Shown here: piece by piece, positions 1-13,390 of the stretch
Position numbering within the stretch: position 1 is the first letter of the stretch
Layout: every line of letters begins with the position of its first letter
NCBI RefSeq assembly: GCF_017562075.2
Contig: NC_054085.1
Coordinates: forward strand, 12,174,722-12,238,721
Direction: 5' to 3'
Source: Anopheles merus
Lineage: Eukaryota > Arthropoda > Insecta > Diptera > Culicidae
Length of the DNA stretch: 64,000 nt
The notes under the pieces: generated by a model
The model's database searches: none
Seen by the model: the letters and a program-made list of their open reading frames with translations, nothing else
Told to the model about the DNA's origin: nothing
Translations under genes and position numbers: made by a program

Positions 1-23
1 ATTTTTACTTTTTTTATTTTTAG

Positions 24-69
<46 letters not shown>

Positions 70-250
70 ATTATTATCATTATTATTACTACTTTTATTA
101 TAACTTTTATTATTATTGTTATTATGATTATTATTACTTTTACTATTACTTTTATTATTATTAGTTTTTTTTTTATTTTATGCAATTATTATTATGATTA
201 TTTAATGCCTTTAGTGTAATTGTCATTATTTTTATTATAATTTTATAATT
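1..250. repeat. (ATT)n low-complexity tract
   Basis: This is an imperfect ATT/ACT/TTT repeat over about 240 bp. It could be the simple-sequence tail of a retroelement lying outside the window, but no coding sequence is present to show that. Confidence 0.85.
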
Positions 251-1360
251 TTTCACGTTATTAACGTTTATCTTTCCCTTCTTTTTTTGCTCCTGCAATA
301 TCTCATTACTATCACAAAAGTGCAAAATACTCCCTACATGCTAAACTTCTAAGATCTACAAACTCTTCTTCCAGATGACGAGACAGGAACTCTTTGTTGA
401 TGTTGTTCTTCCTCTTCTTTTTCTACTAATTTTTTCTTCTTTTTCTTAATTCTACGTATTTTATCTGGCGAGCAATTCACGCTAAATATAGTAATATAAA
501 TATAGAATATAGTCAAGTTTACTAAAATGATTAACGCCTCGGTTTTTAAGTTTAGTTTTAGCTCTGCATGAGATGGGATCCGAAGCCTCTTGAGAGATCA
601 TATAGGCTCTCCCATCCAACTCCTATTCCAACACGTCCTCGTCGTGTAGAGTGGTAACATATGTCCCCACATTTCCAAGCCTGGATACGCGGACGAATCA
701 GAAGGGTGGTGGGCATCCCTGGAAACAGGGTGACTAAACGGCGGGGGGGGGGAGCAACCCTACGCTAAATAAAACGGTCAAGTGGGCGCGGGGCCAGTTA
801 CCCAGTTTCATGTATCAACCGACTACGGAAAGCATCAGAAATTTTCGAAGTAAATTAGCTTTAGACCACCTTGACATTCCTGTCGCAGTATATCATAACA
901 AGACCTTCGTTCTAATATCTCAAATTTACGAGTATGTATAAGATTCTAAATAGAACTGAGTGTCTTTTTTAACTCCATAAAGAATTTTAACATTTAAAAC
1001 ATTTGGTAATCTGAATTGCCAATTATTACATGAATGGGAATCACTAGTAAACCAGAAAACATGGCTAAAGAAACGCATATCTTAAGCCTTTGAAACTCTC
1101 CCAAAAATTCTTCTTTCATGAACAATAATCCATAATTAAAATAATAACTATTCTAAAATCACAACATAACCAAAACATCAATCAGTGCAACATCATTTTA
1201 AAGTTTTACTTTTATTATTACTTCGTGCACCTCGCCGTAGTTGAACATCTTGCAGCACATTCCAGATTTTAAAGATGCTTTCAGCTTTTATCGTTCGAGT
1301 TTCCTTTTATAATTATCCGGATTCGGCTTTTCGGTCCGATTTAATAGTCCGGCGTAAAGT
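251..1360. other. AT-rich non-coding stretch with a GC-richer patch
   Basis: No gene is seen. Around 560-830 a GC-richer patch with a 10-G run and many CpGs (GGATACGCGGACGAATC, GTGGGCGCGGGGCC) stands out from AT-rich flanks. It looks like the remnant of a mobile element, but I cannot assign it. Confidence 0.4.
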
Positions 1361-3400
1361 GCGCCTCTGCACACTTCCCGTTTGTTTTTATTGATGGATT
1401 GGCTCGCCAAAGCTCAAATAGCTGCGAGCAGGAATCAAATGCGTTTCTCACCCATCGCCAGAACGCTCAGTGAAGTTCGATGTAAGTGCGCCATAAAAAA
1501 GGCGCCCCTCAAACGCAACCCGCAGAAGACGCCGGGCCCGGAGTGCTTTCAATCGTGCAAGATTTATCTTGCAGCTTCGACAAATTTATGTTTCTGTTCG
1601 AGTGTTGATGGAGCCATAATTTTGGGAAAAAGGAGCAAATTAACGGAACCCAACCAAAAAAAAAAAAAGCTGAACCAAACAACTGTAAGCAAGTAGGCAG
1701 ACACCCCGAAAACTTCATCGCCAACGCCGCTCGGGTACGGAAGCATTGCAGCTGCATTCATACAGTGCCGGCCCGTCGATCAGTCATTGCGGGCACGTTT
1801 TCGCGTGGACCACGCACCCGTCAATGCAATAAAAATCGGTTGAATGATATTTATTTAATTGATTTCCTGGAGCGAGCGAGGACACCGTGTGTCGCTTCTT
1901 ATCAATCCCGACCAATGGGATGGGAGAACATGCGGATCCGTGCTCGTACCGTGTCGCGCAAAAGTGTCGCAAGATGTCGGGATCGGCGTTGGCGACGGGG
2001 CGAACACAACGTCCAACCAGAAGCAGCCGGCGCAGCAGCTCAATCAAAAAGCAATGAAATCAATGTTGGGCAAGTGTATGTAACCTCAGCTGCGATACCT
2101 GGAAGGTAATGCGGAATCCATGAAACGCAATGCGTCCAATGCATGAAGCCTGAAGAGAGGGCAGTAATAAAGGGGGGAGGGAAGGGCAAAAACACCAATC
2201 TCTTGGTGAAATGGGTGCAAAAGTTTTTCGTTTTAATTTATCAATTATTTTATGGCGATGTATGTTTCTGCTTTTTTTCGGGCGATTCCGGAGACGGGGC
2301 AGGGTAACGAAACCTGTGTGGGAAATATGAAAACCCCTGAGCTGCAGTAACGATCGTCTGCGATCGGCTTCCAGCAACAGCAGCAGCAGGCTGGAGAAGG
2401 AAATGATTTGAAATGTTTCGCATGTGACCAAAATACTTCTGCACCTGCCCCGGAACAACTTAATCTTATAAGCAGGTATTGACGCTGGAATGAGAGCAGC
2501 AACCGTTCGAAGACCGGGCGTACGGACGCTGTGAGACAAAAGGAAGGGGACGATCTCAACAAAATAACATCCCAACGTGTGGTGTTGTATCTTCATGTGA
2601 TTGGCATGATTGGGTTCGTGATCTTGGTTTTTCTGTTTTGTTTCGGGAGGCCTCCGGTTTCCGGTTCGACTCAGGCTCGGTGTGCATTGATAAATTGACT
2701 GTCAGTGGCGTTTCGAGCCACGAGGCTGTCCTTGCCTTATATGGGATTGCCGCCGCCAAAACAAGAGCCAAGGGGAGCAAAGGAAATGATTTAAGGGCTG
2801 CTGCTGCTGCTGTTGCTGCTCCGGGAAAAGGGAGTTGTAAGTTGATAAATTTCAAACATAATTGGCTTTTCGCGTTCCCGTGGTACAGCGAGCTGATAAG
2901 GAATGTTTTTGCTGTAGTTGCCGTTTGTTTGATTGATTAAAGAACACACGAGCACGGCGTTAGAAAGAAGACAACGAACTCGCGCGAGAACATATTATGC
3001 ACCTGATCGATTGCTCACCGAAATGTTACGGATGCGTTGAGCGCTGCTGTAACGCGTTCATCGAGCTCGAGCTATGGATCGTCGACGAAGCGCCACATTT
3101 CTTTAGCCATGCTATTGCATATGGCTCGCCGTTTCAAAGCCGGAAACTAACAACCCCGACACCACTATTAGCAACGGCGACATCCGAAACGAATTTGCAT
3201 GCATACAATTTGATCCCCTTTCGAAACCTAAACGCTCCCCTGTCTCCCCAACTGTGCATCGAAGACACCTTGTTTGTGGCGGCGCTGCATGCGTGCAACA
3301 GACTTGACACGAGCCACACTTTTATGGATTTGTCTGACCGACCGACAGACAGACAGACGGCTGCGGCTGCACAGGAGTGTTGAATATTAATATTTTTATT
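1361..3400. other. GC-richer, single-copy-looking non-coding block
   Basis: Several open frames overlap on both strands, with no recognisable domain and no consistent splice structure, so I treat all as chance. CTG/CAG runs occur near 2380 and 2800, and a GACC/GACA run at 3337-3360. Both edges drop abruptly into AT-rich DNA. Confidence 0.5.
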
Positions 3401-3740
3401 AGTAATCCACTTTGATGCAGTCGAATGGTTTGAGCCGTTTTTTTTTTCGTTATAAATTAGCTAGAGAGAAAAACAGAACATATGTGTGCTTTTTTGACAG
3501 CAACATAAAGGTTTGATTCCCATGTATGTTTTTTTTTTTAGTTTGGAGATTATGTTTTCTGATGAATAAAGAGTAATGAAATTCAGCAGTTTTTGCCTGC
3601 ACCCATGAATGCATGAGAACTAATATGTCATTTTAGAACAATAATATTTAAAAATGAAGTCTATTGATTTTCTAGAAATAAAATCTAAATGCTTCTATCT
3701 ATCTTTACTCTTGGATATTTAAAAGTAGTTTTATCTAACG

Positions 3741-4560
3741 CAGCAGTGGGCAAATTCCAGCCCGCAGGCCACATGCGGCCCATCGCAACATCAAATCTGG
3801 CACGCCTAAAAGTTATTGTACATATTTACGCTTGACATGCCATCATTCATCATACAGTCGTACTCTTTCTACTTTCATTATCGTAATATGGATTGACGGA
3901 CTAATCATTACACGGGATTTTGAGAGTTCTCATAATTTTCGGATACTTTCTTAACTCTTTACAACATCGTCAGATAGCTGATGAAATAACGCAAATTCTT
4001 CTTACGCCTTGCTTGATCGATTGAAACCTAATAGGTTGGTGCTGAATTATGTTAAAACCAAAAACTTTCTTTGCAAAAAAAGTCATTTTAGCACAAGGCT
4101 ACAAATGGTTTTTGATAATAAATAACAATGACAATTTCCTTTTGTCTGTATAGCTCCCTAAGCCAAGTCAGAAGATGAATTTTTATATCGTTCGACTGCG
4201 TACATATCATGAAGCCGTTAAATCATTCTGCTTGTTCAAATATACCACTAGAGAGATCAGTTTGTGGTCCGAAAAAATAAAGTTGTGATCAGCACGCGCT
4301 TTCAAAAGCAGCAGGGATCTGAACTACTCAACTACTATTATAATTAGTTTTAATAGTAGGATTTTTCGAGCATTAATCTTGCATGGGTGGTTTTATCACA
4401 TTAATACAACAATATCACTTATTGCTTATCATCATAAAAAAATATTATTTTTATATTTTTGAAATAAAACAATTTATGTGCAATACTAACTGGCCTGCGG
4501 AATAAACTCTCGATCGTTTACTAAATTTGACCCTTTACCTGAAAAGTTTGCCGTTCGCTG
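3741..4560. mobile_element. Non-autonomous hAT element A, 820 bp
   Basis: The left end reads CAGCAGTGGGCAAATT. The right end, reverse-complemented, reads CAGCGAACGGCAAACTT, giving an imperfect terminal inverted repeat. A perfect 8-bp duplication ATCTAACG flanks it (3733-3740 and 4561-4568), which is diagnostic of the hAT superfamily. A subterminal inverted pair, CCGCAGGCCA (3762-3771) and TGGCCTGCGG (4491-4500), adds support. The interior is AT-rich with no transposase frame, so mobility would need a transposase from elsewhere. Confidence 0.88.
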
Positions 4561-4568
4561 ATCTAACG

Positions 4569-5340
4569 CTGATTTCGAATCGAATTTACAATTAGGCTCA
4601 TTGGAGGTTGCTCAATAAAATATCATTTTTGGATGACTTTCCACTAAGAACTCGGAGGCATGGGAAAGAAAGGGCAATGATAAATAGATCTAATCCAACA
4701 ATCAGTTCATTGAGCGCTTTTCAGACCTTTAAGTCACCTAAAACAGTAAGTATGTGCTACATTTGTTGACCGGTCTTAACACTTAAGCTCAGACGAATTG
4801 CATTATTTCAGTAACAAATCCCCAGACAAATCAGCAACAGATAACATCATCAACATTAAGCAATACGGCCTTCTAGGACCGTTCTTCCTAAATTAAAAAA
4901 AAACATCATCAACCTACCCCAGATATGTTTGAAATCTGAGAATGATTGAAGGTACATCGAGGACATCTGAGAAACTGAGAACATTAGCATGATAAAATAA
5001 ACTATTTACCCTTTTTGGTTCAAAAATGAGCAAAAATAGAGGTGAGGTCATTTAAGCTCTTAGACATCTCTTTCACATATCAATTAAAGATGTGATCTAA
5101 ACATCCTCAAAAGAGAACCTAAAGAGAATCTAAACATCTTGATGTCGTTGGGAGAAGACAAAATCATAACAGAAAATTAAGTACAATGAAGTAATACCAA
5201 CGAATGGCTGTATTCGTTTGTAAATTACCAATTTTACACGAATATTAAACAGGTAATTCTTTTCCTCATTATAATTTGTTTGGCTTAATGCAATGAAGCG
5301 AAAAAACTTTAATCAAGAGAAAGTGACGACACTGCCACGA
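4569..5340. other. AT-rich stretch, nothing recognised
   Basis: I found no gene, element end or tandem array between hAT element A and the next GC-richer block. The stretch 3401-3732 on the other side of the element is likewise featureless AT-rich DNA. Confidence 0.5.
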
Positions 5341-7500
5341 GCCTAGCTTTCGCTCACGAAAGAACGTAATTACCTCTGTGTTTTTTGTAGGTACACATCT
5401 CCTTCTTCAACTCCATCTCAACCATACAGCAACTACCTCCAGAAACGTTTCGCAGCATTCGAAAACGAACCGGGAAACCAATTTACCAGACCGCATCAGA
5501 CTCCGCTTATCAGCAGCGCGAGCGGGTTTAAAAAATTCTGATTGCCGATTCTCGCTCGAAGTTCTCCTCCGGGTTTCGGTGAAAGCGTCCCCCCGGATCC
5601 GATCCCGCGTGCTGATGAATCCTGGTGTAATTATTTTTTCAGGCTGCAACACAGCCGACAGGAGAGCGTTCGATGCGTGCTGGCCTGCTCCGCAACGAGC
5701 TAATAACTCGCCAAGCATAATGTTTGCATAGCCATTTACCGATGGCCTGTGTGGTATCTATATCGTAAAGCATACCCCGAAAGTAGGATGTTTTCATTAA
5801 CGATATATTAATGGGATGTACGGTATATCTCCTTCCCGGCTGCTTCTTCCCGCCTTCCGCTGCCAGGATTCGCGTCAGCCGATCTCAATCATCTTACGGG
5901 CACCGTTTCCATGATGGACAGTTATCCCTCTGGCGGCTGGTCTGGTCCTGTCCAGTTGGTCTTTGCGCAAAAGTTCGCGAGCATAAGTAGGTCACAACGG
6001 CAAGGGCCGAGTCCCGATGCCGGGTATGATATGGCGAATGATGATCGATAATATTTGCCAAAAGGCTTCCGAAACAACTGCTGCTGCTGCTGCTGCTGCT
6101 ACTACTACTACGAGCAAGAAGCAGCACAGCGAAGCCGACCGTACCAAAACATTGGGAATTATGTTCGCTGCGCATTAGGATGCCGCTGCGCTTGCTCAGC
6201 GATGCGCGAACGCACGTGTCGCGCAAAGGATCGCGCGCGTGCTTGCGTTTCACCCCGCCGTTTCGTGCGCGTACCTGCTTGCGTACGTTTACATAAGTGA
6301 AATTGATGGTTGGATGGTGCTCGCGAGACACGCGACCTGGGCGAGAGCAGTTGGTCACTGCAAATTGCATCTGTCATAAATTGGCACTCCCGGGGAAGCG
6401 AGCTGCGGCAGTTAGCTGTCACACTTTTGCCAGCGCCGTTTTTTTGTGCCCAGCGCATTCATTGTACTAATCGGTTCGACGGAAGGATTTAAAGTTAATT
6501 ACCATTTTTCACTCGAGCGCGCTTGCGATGACGGGTTGGGCCTGCGTTAAGAGAGCGTTAAACGTAATTGGATCAATTGATGCGCATCCAAGCTTTCACC
6601 GGGGAGGTTGATAGAAGTGGTAATAAAGATATCCTTTTGCGAGACCTCGCACGGTTTTTGGGGTGCATTACTGGGCGTACTGCGCATTTTAAGGGTCCTT
6701 GTTGCGAAAGGCGAGACACTTCCAGCCTGCAAATTGAATGTGAATGAACTTTGTGGGTTTCGTTTACACCATTTGGTGCCGCTCTGCCCACATGTTACTT
6801 GTCTTAGCATACGAAAAATCGCAAACTGACACCGGACAATCCAACCAACAACCAAGCGTACATTACGAAGCGTGCACACAATGGATCACAAGTCCCTCGT
6901 CGCTTTTTTTATTTCTAGGGCAGGATTTTCTTTTCCCGATGCGCTACACATCCGCCCGCCACTTGCGATCGGCCAGAAAAGGTCCTTTCGATTGCTCCGA
7001 GCGCCCCTCGAAAAGGCTCGCTCGAGCGAAAGGATTGACTTAATGATTTCATTGGCTGGCTGTAACCATTTGTTCGCTGATGGTGGCATATGTAGACACT
7101 CGGATGTTGCGATGAGTGGTGGCCGCACATGCAAATGCCTATGCACGATGCACGGCTGGAGAAACGATTTTCGGTACAACAATTATCGTCTCGCGCACTT
7201 AAAAATCCTTTCCCGCAGACACCGCAGACCGTTGCCGACATGGGAGGGGGGGAGTGCACCAGCAGATCTATTGATCGTTTTCTTCCGTTCGATTGAAAAT
7301 CGACTATCAGCTGGCGGGCACGGGCGAAAAGGATGTGCCACGCCACCGCCGAACCTTTTGCGGATTGATTCGGATGTCCGGTTTATTGAACTTGCATCGG
7401 CCAGTTGGGGAACACTGGGAAACGTTGTGCTGGGTGTATTTAGCAGTTGGCATTAGTTCTGTATTCCCTCTCTATCTCTTGTGTTAGACGTGTGAACAAA
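5341..7500. other. GC-richer non-coding block
   Basis: It includes a (CTG)n-(CTA)n run near 6079-6111 and several overlapping open frames up to 194 codons (6872-7456) with no domain signature. Because frames are open on both strands across the same DNA, composition is the simpler explanation. Confidence 0.5.
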
Positions 7501-8760
7501 GCGTGGAATGTGCTGCACCTCATTATGCTATCAATGGTACGGATTTAAACGAGTTGTTTTAGAAGATAGTTCTTCGTATTGAATGGAGCAGTAATGTTGT
7601 TTTTTTATATTGCTGGATAAACAAATCTTGAGTATGCTTATCTTGATCGCGAAACTTGATTCTTGTTGTGTTTTATTTTTCATTACTTTTTATAAGCAAG
7701 AAACAGATAGACACATAAGAAATCATCGAATTAAGTCCATTTGAATAGATTTGATGTGCCACGCTCGCTTGGGGTATTTTTTCAATTTGTTAAATATTGT
7801 AATTCGGAAGAACTATATGGTGTTTGAAATCGGTTAAAATGCTATTTGAAATTAGGGGCCCTCCATCATTGACTAAAAGTAAAATTGCAATAAACATATT
7901 GAAGGAATAATTTGAGGACAAGCAAGATAACTAACATATATAAATTGCTAGATCTATCTTTGTCCATATTACCCATGTTCCAAAGCAGCCTAAATTAAGT
8001 AAAGATAATCAAAAGTTATCACAGGGCACAAGGACATAAACCAAATTATATGACCTTCCAGTATTAAAGCCATATTGAAACATTCATTACTTCAAATCTT
8101 CAAAACTAAACTTCAGCTTTCTTCAAAATACAAGATTTGAACCATATTATTATGGTTAAATTATTAGTATCTCTCCGGATCGTTGCTCCACAACAAGCTC
8201 AATAATTTAATCAATATTATCAAGCTGATCGAATTCTCAAAAACCTAACCTATTTCTCTGTTTAAACCATTTAGTGAGCCAGTTAAGCCATCGTTTTCCA
8301 TCTCGTGTAGTTTGTGCTAACTTCCAAGAAGTTCATATCTGATTCGTTTTCTCAGAAACGCATTCAACAGTTCTATTTCAATGATTCCTATAATTTCGAA
8401 AACCAAAGAAATGCTGTTTCAAAACTTCCTAAAGATCATTTTGATTTTTAACAAATGCTTTTCATGTAACTATTTTAGGCTTTCTAAACATCAATCTAAG
8501 TTTGAAAAAATAAAACAATGTAGATCTGTTCTAAATGTTTATGTTTCTGATCACTACGCTTCCTATAACAAGCAAGTTGAACATAAAGATTTGTGCGAAA
8601 GAATCTTTATGTACGTAAAATATTCAATTCCATCAACAAAGTATGTTTCTTCGGAAGGTGTAACGTGTCACCTGTTTCATGGTATCGATCATCTCTTCTG
8701 ACCACAATCTCTCGATCAGTAGCTGTAGAACCAAATTTTGAATGAATTCTTAAATTCTAT
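7501..8760. other. AT-rich stretch, no gene recognised
   Basis: One AT-biased open frame (8381-8701) encodes a Lys/Ile/Phe-rich peptide with no motif I know. No mobile-element termini were seen. Confidence 0.45.
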
Positions 8761-10140
8761 CGCTATTACTCGATGATCTAATTACCAAACCCACTGAAGA
8801 ACACGACACCAGGCCCACCTGCACAGGGCGTTTGCTGATCGAAACCCTGACAAATGCATCCAGTCACGTACACGCCAAAAGATTCGGCCAGCGAAAACAG
8901 AACACGCACAATGGTGCGATGATAAATTGGGCTGCAACTTTGTCGCCTGCTGAAGAAGCTCTTGCTCGCACCGTTTCACAGTTTTAATTACTGCCGTACA
9001 ATTAAGCAATGTCAACTGGAGAACCACCCCACAACACCTAAAGTAAAAGGGTGGTGCCTGCCACGATTTCATCGATTCCTCATTTCCCGTTCACAGTTCG
9101 ACAGCTTTTCCTTCCTTTGCCTCACCCCGCCGAGTGCTTAACCCGGTCGGACGACTTTCATATCCACGCAGGGGGCAGAGGCGTCACCGGGACAGCGAAC
9201 ATGTGCGCGAAAGTCTTGTCATGCCATTGCGCAGGATTATGGATGCAGTTTTTCGGTTTTGCGAAAGGTGTAGCCGAAGCACGTGTTCAAATGTTCAACT
9301 ACACACACAAAAACACGCTCAATATGAGAAGCATTATCAGACAGACAAACACGGCGAGCGCCGAAGAAGAACGGGGAAGTAGTCTGCCAGCCACCGATAA
9401 CAAGCAATTCGGTTGTCGCGGCTTGTGTTTTGCCGATCACATGTGGCATGTAAATGGATTGGAAGTGCATTCGTCAGTTGCAGCACAGCAACCTGTTATC
9501 AAACACGCACCACCTTCAATAAGTGCCAACCGGCTGCCAACGACCTTTTTTTGTTTTCCTTACCGACGCGCGATCTACGCGATCGGTCTAGGCTCTTTCT
9601 TCTGTTTATGTAACGCTCTAGCCGCGTGCTGTAATGGACCCCAGAAGTCGGAAGTCTTAAACGGATATAGGCGCGCACGCGCGTGTGGCCACCGCGGCTG
9701 GCAGGTGATCGATCGAGCCTTCGGGATCGGTCATAATTGCCAACAGCCTAGGCACAAAACATGGAATGCAAGGTCGGATGATACTGCGAAGGAAAGTGAA
9801 CAATAGTGTGCCTGCCGCGCACACACACACGCCTGTCCTGCATCTGTTCGTCAGCGTAATGCGCTCGGTAAGTGCAGCAGCATGGGAGGCACTAGCTAAT
9901 GGCCGATCGTGCTTAAATTGATAGCTTGCGATGCGACAGATCGTGTAGCTGCCGGTGTTTTATCCTGAATGTGCGGATGCGCGCGCCGAAACTGGGTCAA
10001 ATGTGTTCCGGGCGTTGTAAAGAAAGTGAGTATTATCATGTACCGTTGAGCTCGGAAAAGCTGCTACGATCATATGGTGCGTGTCGCTGTGCGTGTTTTA
10101 ATCATACTGCTTCTGTTATCGCTTCGTACTGATAAACCAT
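8761..10140. other. GC-richer non-coding block
   Basis: It holds the longest open frame in the window, 251 codons at 9051-9806. It has no recognisable domain, Cys/His-rich low-complexity composition, and overlapping open frames on both strands. I regard it as chance. The region 10141-10638 to its right is A-rich and featureless. Confidence 0.5.
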
Positions 10141-10638
10141 GTCTGTGTTTTTGGTTCTGTTTTCGTATGTTGTGTTGTGAGCTGCGATATACATTTAAAA
10201 CATGTTAAAAAAATGAATGAGGCCCATTACTATTTTTTCCTATCAATTACCAATTTGTCTGAGCAAATTGTGAAAGGTGATATAACTAAATAAGAATAAA
10301 TGATGAATTTAAGATAAATTTATAACATTACCTAAGACATACAAAAAGCAATAAAATAGGAAATTGCAAGAATACTACACAACAAACACAAAATGCAAAA
10401 CATGAAAAAGTCTCAAACATCTAAAATGATAACAAAGTAAAACTTATGAAAATCAAAAATATGTTAAAACTGTACTATAGGAAATGAAACTATAATATAA
10501 GAACAAAGAACAAAAGCTAACCATTCGTTATCCATCCCTGAATGTTCTGCCATTTCCTTTTGTCGATCTCTCAATCCACGTTTTGACGTTTTGACTTTAT
10601 ATGTAATAATGTTCAAAGGGTATCATACCTAGGAGTCA

Positions 10639-11660
10639 GTAAAAGACCTAGGAGTTTGGATAGACGATAAGCTCTGCTTTATTTTGCACGAAGACAATGT
10701 AATTAGCAGGGCATATGGAACTTTGGGTTGTTTTCGCCGCATTGGGTCCGAGTTTTTGGACACAACGTACTTGAAGGCTCTGTATTGCATTTTAGTCAGA
10801 CGACCAATATTAGAGTTCGGGCGCATAGTGTGGTCGATTTCTTCTCCCTCCTCGATCCTCAGACTCGAACGGGTGCAAAATATGTTCACACGTTTCGCTC
10901 TTCGGAGAATCCTCGGTCCGGACACCCTTCGCATTCTGTCCGTTTTCAATTTCTTGGGATTGAGTCAATCGAATCACGTCGTACTCAAGCCCAATCCTTA
11001 TTTATCGAGTCCATCCTACTCCATGGAGTCGACACCTCTCCTCTTCTTTCTTATATCGATTTTTATGTCCCTGCCCGTCCACTAAGACATTGTCCTCCTC
11101 TAGACATCCTCAGACATCGAACCCAATTATTATTATTATTATTATTATTATTTATTTAATCTTCAACGGGCCGTATGGCCTAATTAAGATGTAACAGTTC
11201 GATTGAAAAAAAATACATAGCAAAAATAAGATTTACATCGCAATTCACTGCGGCCACGGCAAAAGCCGGAGACGTTCCTTGAAGCACTGAGTTGAGATGT
11301 CGAAGTCGAAGCAATTCGAGACAGTGTTGAAGACAGCCGACATGCGGAACATAGGGTCAGACCGACCAGCACTGGAACGGGGTTGAGCGAGCCGTAGAGT
11401 TTCTCTAGACCTAAGTGTTCGGGATGGTGCATAGATATCGACTCGAATTTGGCATGAGCGATCCGTTTCTGAACTGCATCAGACATTTCAACGATTCTTC
11501 CCACTTATTCGATTATGACATCTCTTCGGCGTCATTTAGATCTAGGCTGCGGACTGATGCCAGTTCCTCCAACTTTCCTTATTTAATTTCCTTTCCAAAT
11601 TTCCTTCTATCTCCTCTCTATTTATATCCATATTGCACCTTCTACCATAGTTTAGGCTAG
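10639..11660 (+). pseudogene. Non-LTR retrotransposon ORF2 C-terminal part, frameshifted and interrupted
   Basis: From 10639 the plus strand encodes VKDLGVWIDDKLCF, then LKALYCILVRRPILEFG and LERVQNMFTRFALRRILG. These are typical of the region just after the reverse transcriptase palm and thumb in jockey/I-group insect elements. Near 10945-10960 the match moves to another frame (SRRTQAQSLF, FYVPARPLRHCPPL, DILRHRT), so there is a frameshift. The frame is then broken by a second element (11129-11434) and resumes at 11450 with GMSDPFLNCIRHFNDSSHLF. The stop falls at about 11660. The 5' end is truncated. The catalytic FADD block is not present, so this is a dead copy. Confidence 0.8.
11129..11434 (-). 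mobile_element. 5'-truncated non-LTR element inserted into another non-LTR element
   Basis: On the minus strand this piece encodes SDPMFRMSAVFNTVSNCFDF and DISTQCFKERLRLLPWPQ, then TGA (11247-11245), a short 3' UTR and an (AAT)n tail ending next to 11129. That layout (5' truncation, intact C-terminus, simple-repeat tail) fits target-primed reverse transcription. Imperfect flanking 15-mers at 11114-11128 and 11435-11449 agree at 11 of 15 positions and look like an aged target-site duplication. The C-terminus is homologous to that of its host element, so the two are relatives in opposite orientation. Confidence 0.75.
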
Positions 11661-13390
11661 CTATAAGCAACTTATATTTTTGTTAAATAATCAGGTAGAC
11701 ACAATAATTAAATTGAAATGAAATAACATGAGCATGTTCTAAAACATCGATACGAGTATAAACGGAGACAACAACTTCCATCAGAATAATCTCATACGAA
11801 CATTCCAAAAACTGCTGCTGCTTTCCATCGTCTACGAAATGTTCTAATTCCGCCCGGAAGCTACCTTGACAGATAAGCCCAAAAGGATATGCTGGCCCGA
11901 CCCGCGGACCCGATCGAACCGAAAATTCCGACAAAGCAAAAACAATAGGAAACTCGCGCCTCGGACGAACCACGCACCCAGCAACTGCTCCGGACCGACG
12001 CGTTGGCTGGGGCTTATCGTGCCCCGAATCTGGCTTTCATCTGCCATTTCCTCTTTCCGGGCAAGATTAGATTCGACGAAACAGTTTATAATCGATTTCC
12101 GTCACTTCCTTCGCGGCAAAGGTCGTCCTTTTTTTCCGCCGCGCACAGACAGCCACAACACGGCCCCCGGTCCCGGTCGCCTGTGCTGGATAGCGTTCCC
12201 GGTTTGGCGTTCATCGATCAGCTGTTACACGGGACTGCGCTGTTCGGGATTGGTTGGACGATTCGATGCCGGCTGACGAGGCAATTAAAATAACATATTT
12301 ATCTTCGATGAGAGATTCTGGTTCACAGTTCAATGGAAAGCAAAATACACACACAAAAAGCAAAACGTGTCGCGGACTGACTGCTAGGGACGGATTTTGG
12401 TATTTCCTTTTTCGCGGTTGTAGCGCTTTCAAGATGGATGGGATGATAAAAAAGAAATTGCTGCTGCTTTGATGAGTCATTATAAGGCAATAGTTGAGAA
12501 TTTATGTGAGATTTATAGCTCAAATTAAAAGTCAAAGGACAGGAGTTACGAGCGCACCAATCTGGCGAGGAAAAAAGTTCAGTAAATACGCATTTTTTAG
12601 GGATAATTCTTTTCCATTGTGATCGTTGCTTTCATTTAGATTGTTTAAATTTTATTGTTTTAGCATAAAAAAGAGCTCCACGCATGATTTCAAACCCGGC
12701 ATAAAAATTGTAGCATAACCACTAACTAAGTCTTATTATATTTTTGATATTGTGATATTAGTAAAACTTAAAAACTAATTCCATAACAAACTATGTACGC
12801 AATTCACATAAAAATCGCACTTTTAAAAGGAAAAGCTAATACTTCTCACGTCAAAAATTGGAAGCATAGAGAAATAATGGTAACTGAAAGTGAAAATATT
12901 GCTACAAAAACTGTAAATTCTGTAAAAACAACATCGGTTTATCGGATCCCTAAGGGTGCATCCATGAATTACAACATGCTAATATATCCAAAAAGATGTA
13001 TAAGCATGAGAAGATGTATATAACTTTAAAGAAAAATCTACGATTTTTTAACCATAATTTTATAAATTAAACATTATATTCTTAACTATTCTCAAACCAA
13101 CGTCTCAAAACATCAGTTTAAAGGCTTTAAACCTCATGGAACGCTATACAAATGACCCTGCCAGTTGTTAGTAAGTAAAAAAACATAAAATTTTAATTAT
13201 TGCGACTTGAGCCACATTTTAAAACACATAAAATTATGAGATTAAAAAAACACTCTGCCCATACCCAGCCGCACTTGCCCGCAAACCAGTTACGTAAGCT
13301 AATTGCTCCCAAAAAAATATAACATGACGTTTGAAAGCCAAGTTCATTGACTCTGGCATTATAATCGTAGCCATGGCTCATCCTCCATCA
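11661..13390. other. Mixed stretch: GC-richer core (about 11860-12300) in AT-rich flanks
   Basis: The core has overlapping open frames without domains. The flanks carry no array or element end that I could identify. Confidence 0.45.

Noticed and set aside
6079..6111. CTG/CAG triplet runs here and near 2380, 2800, 24648, 25641, 27311 and 35711
   Set aside because: Common in mosquito DNA, short, and not inside any supported coding frame, so not evidence of poly-Gln genes.
9051..9806. Longest open frame in the window, 251 codons, plus strand
   Set aside because: No domain, Cys/His-rich low-complexity composition, overlapping open frames on both strands in GC-rich DNA, and no splice or promoter context. 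Best explained by composition.
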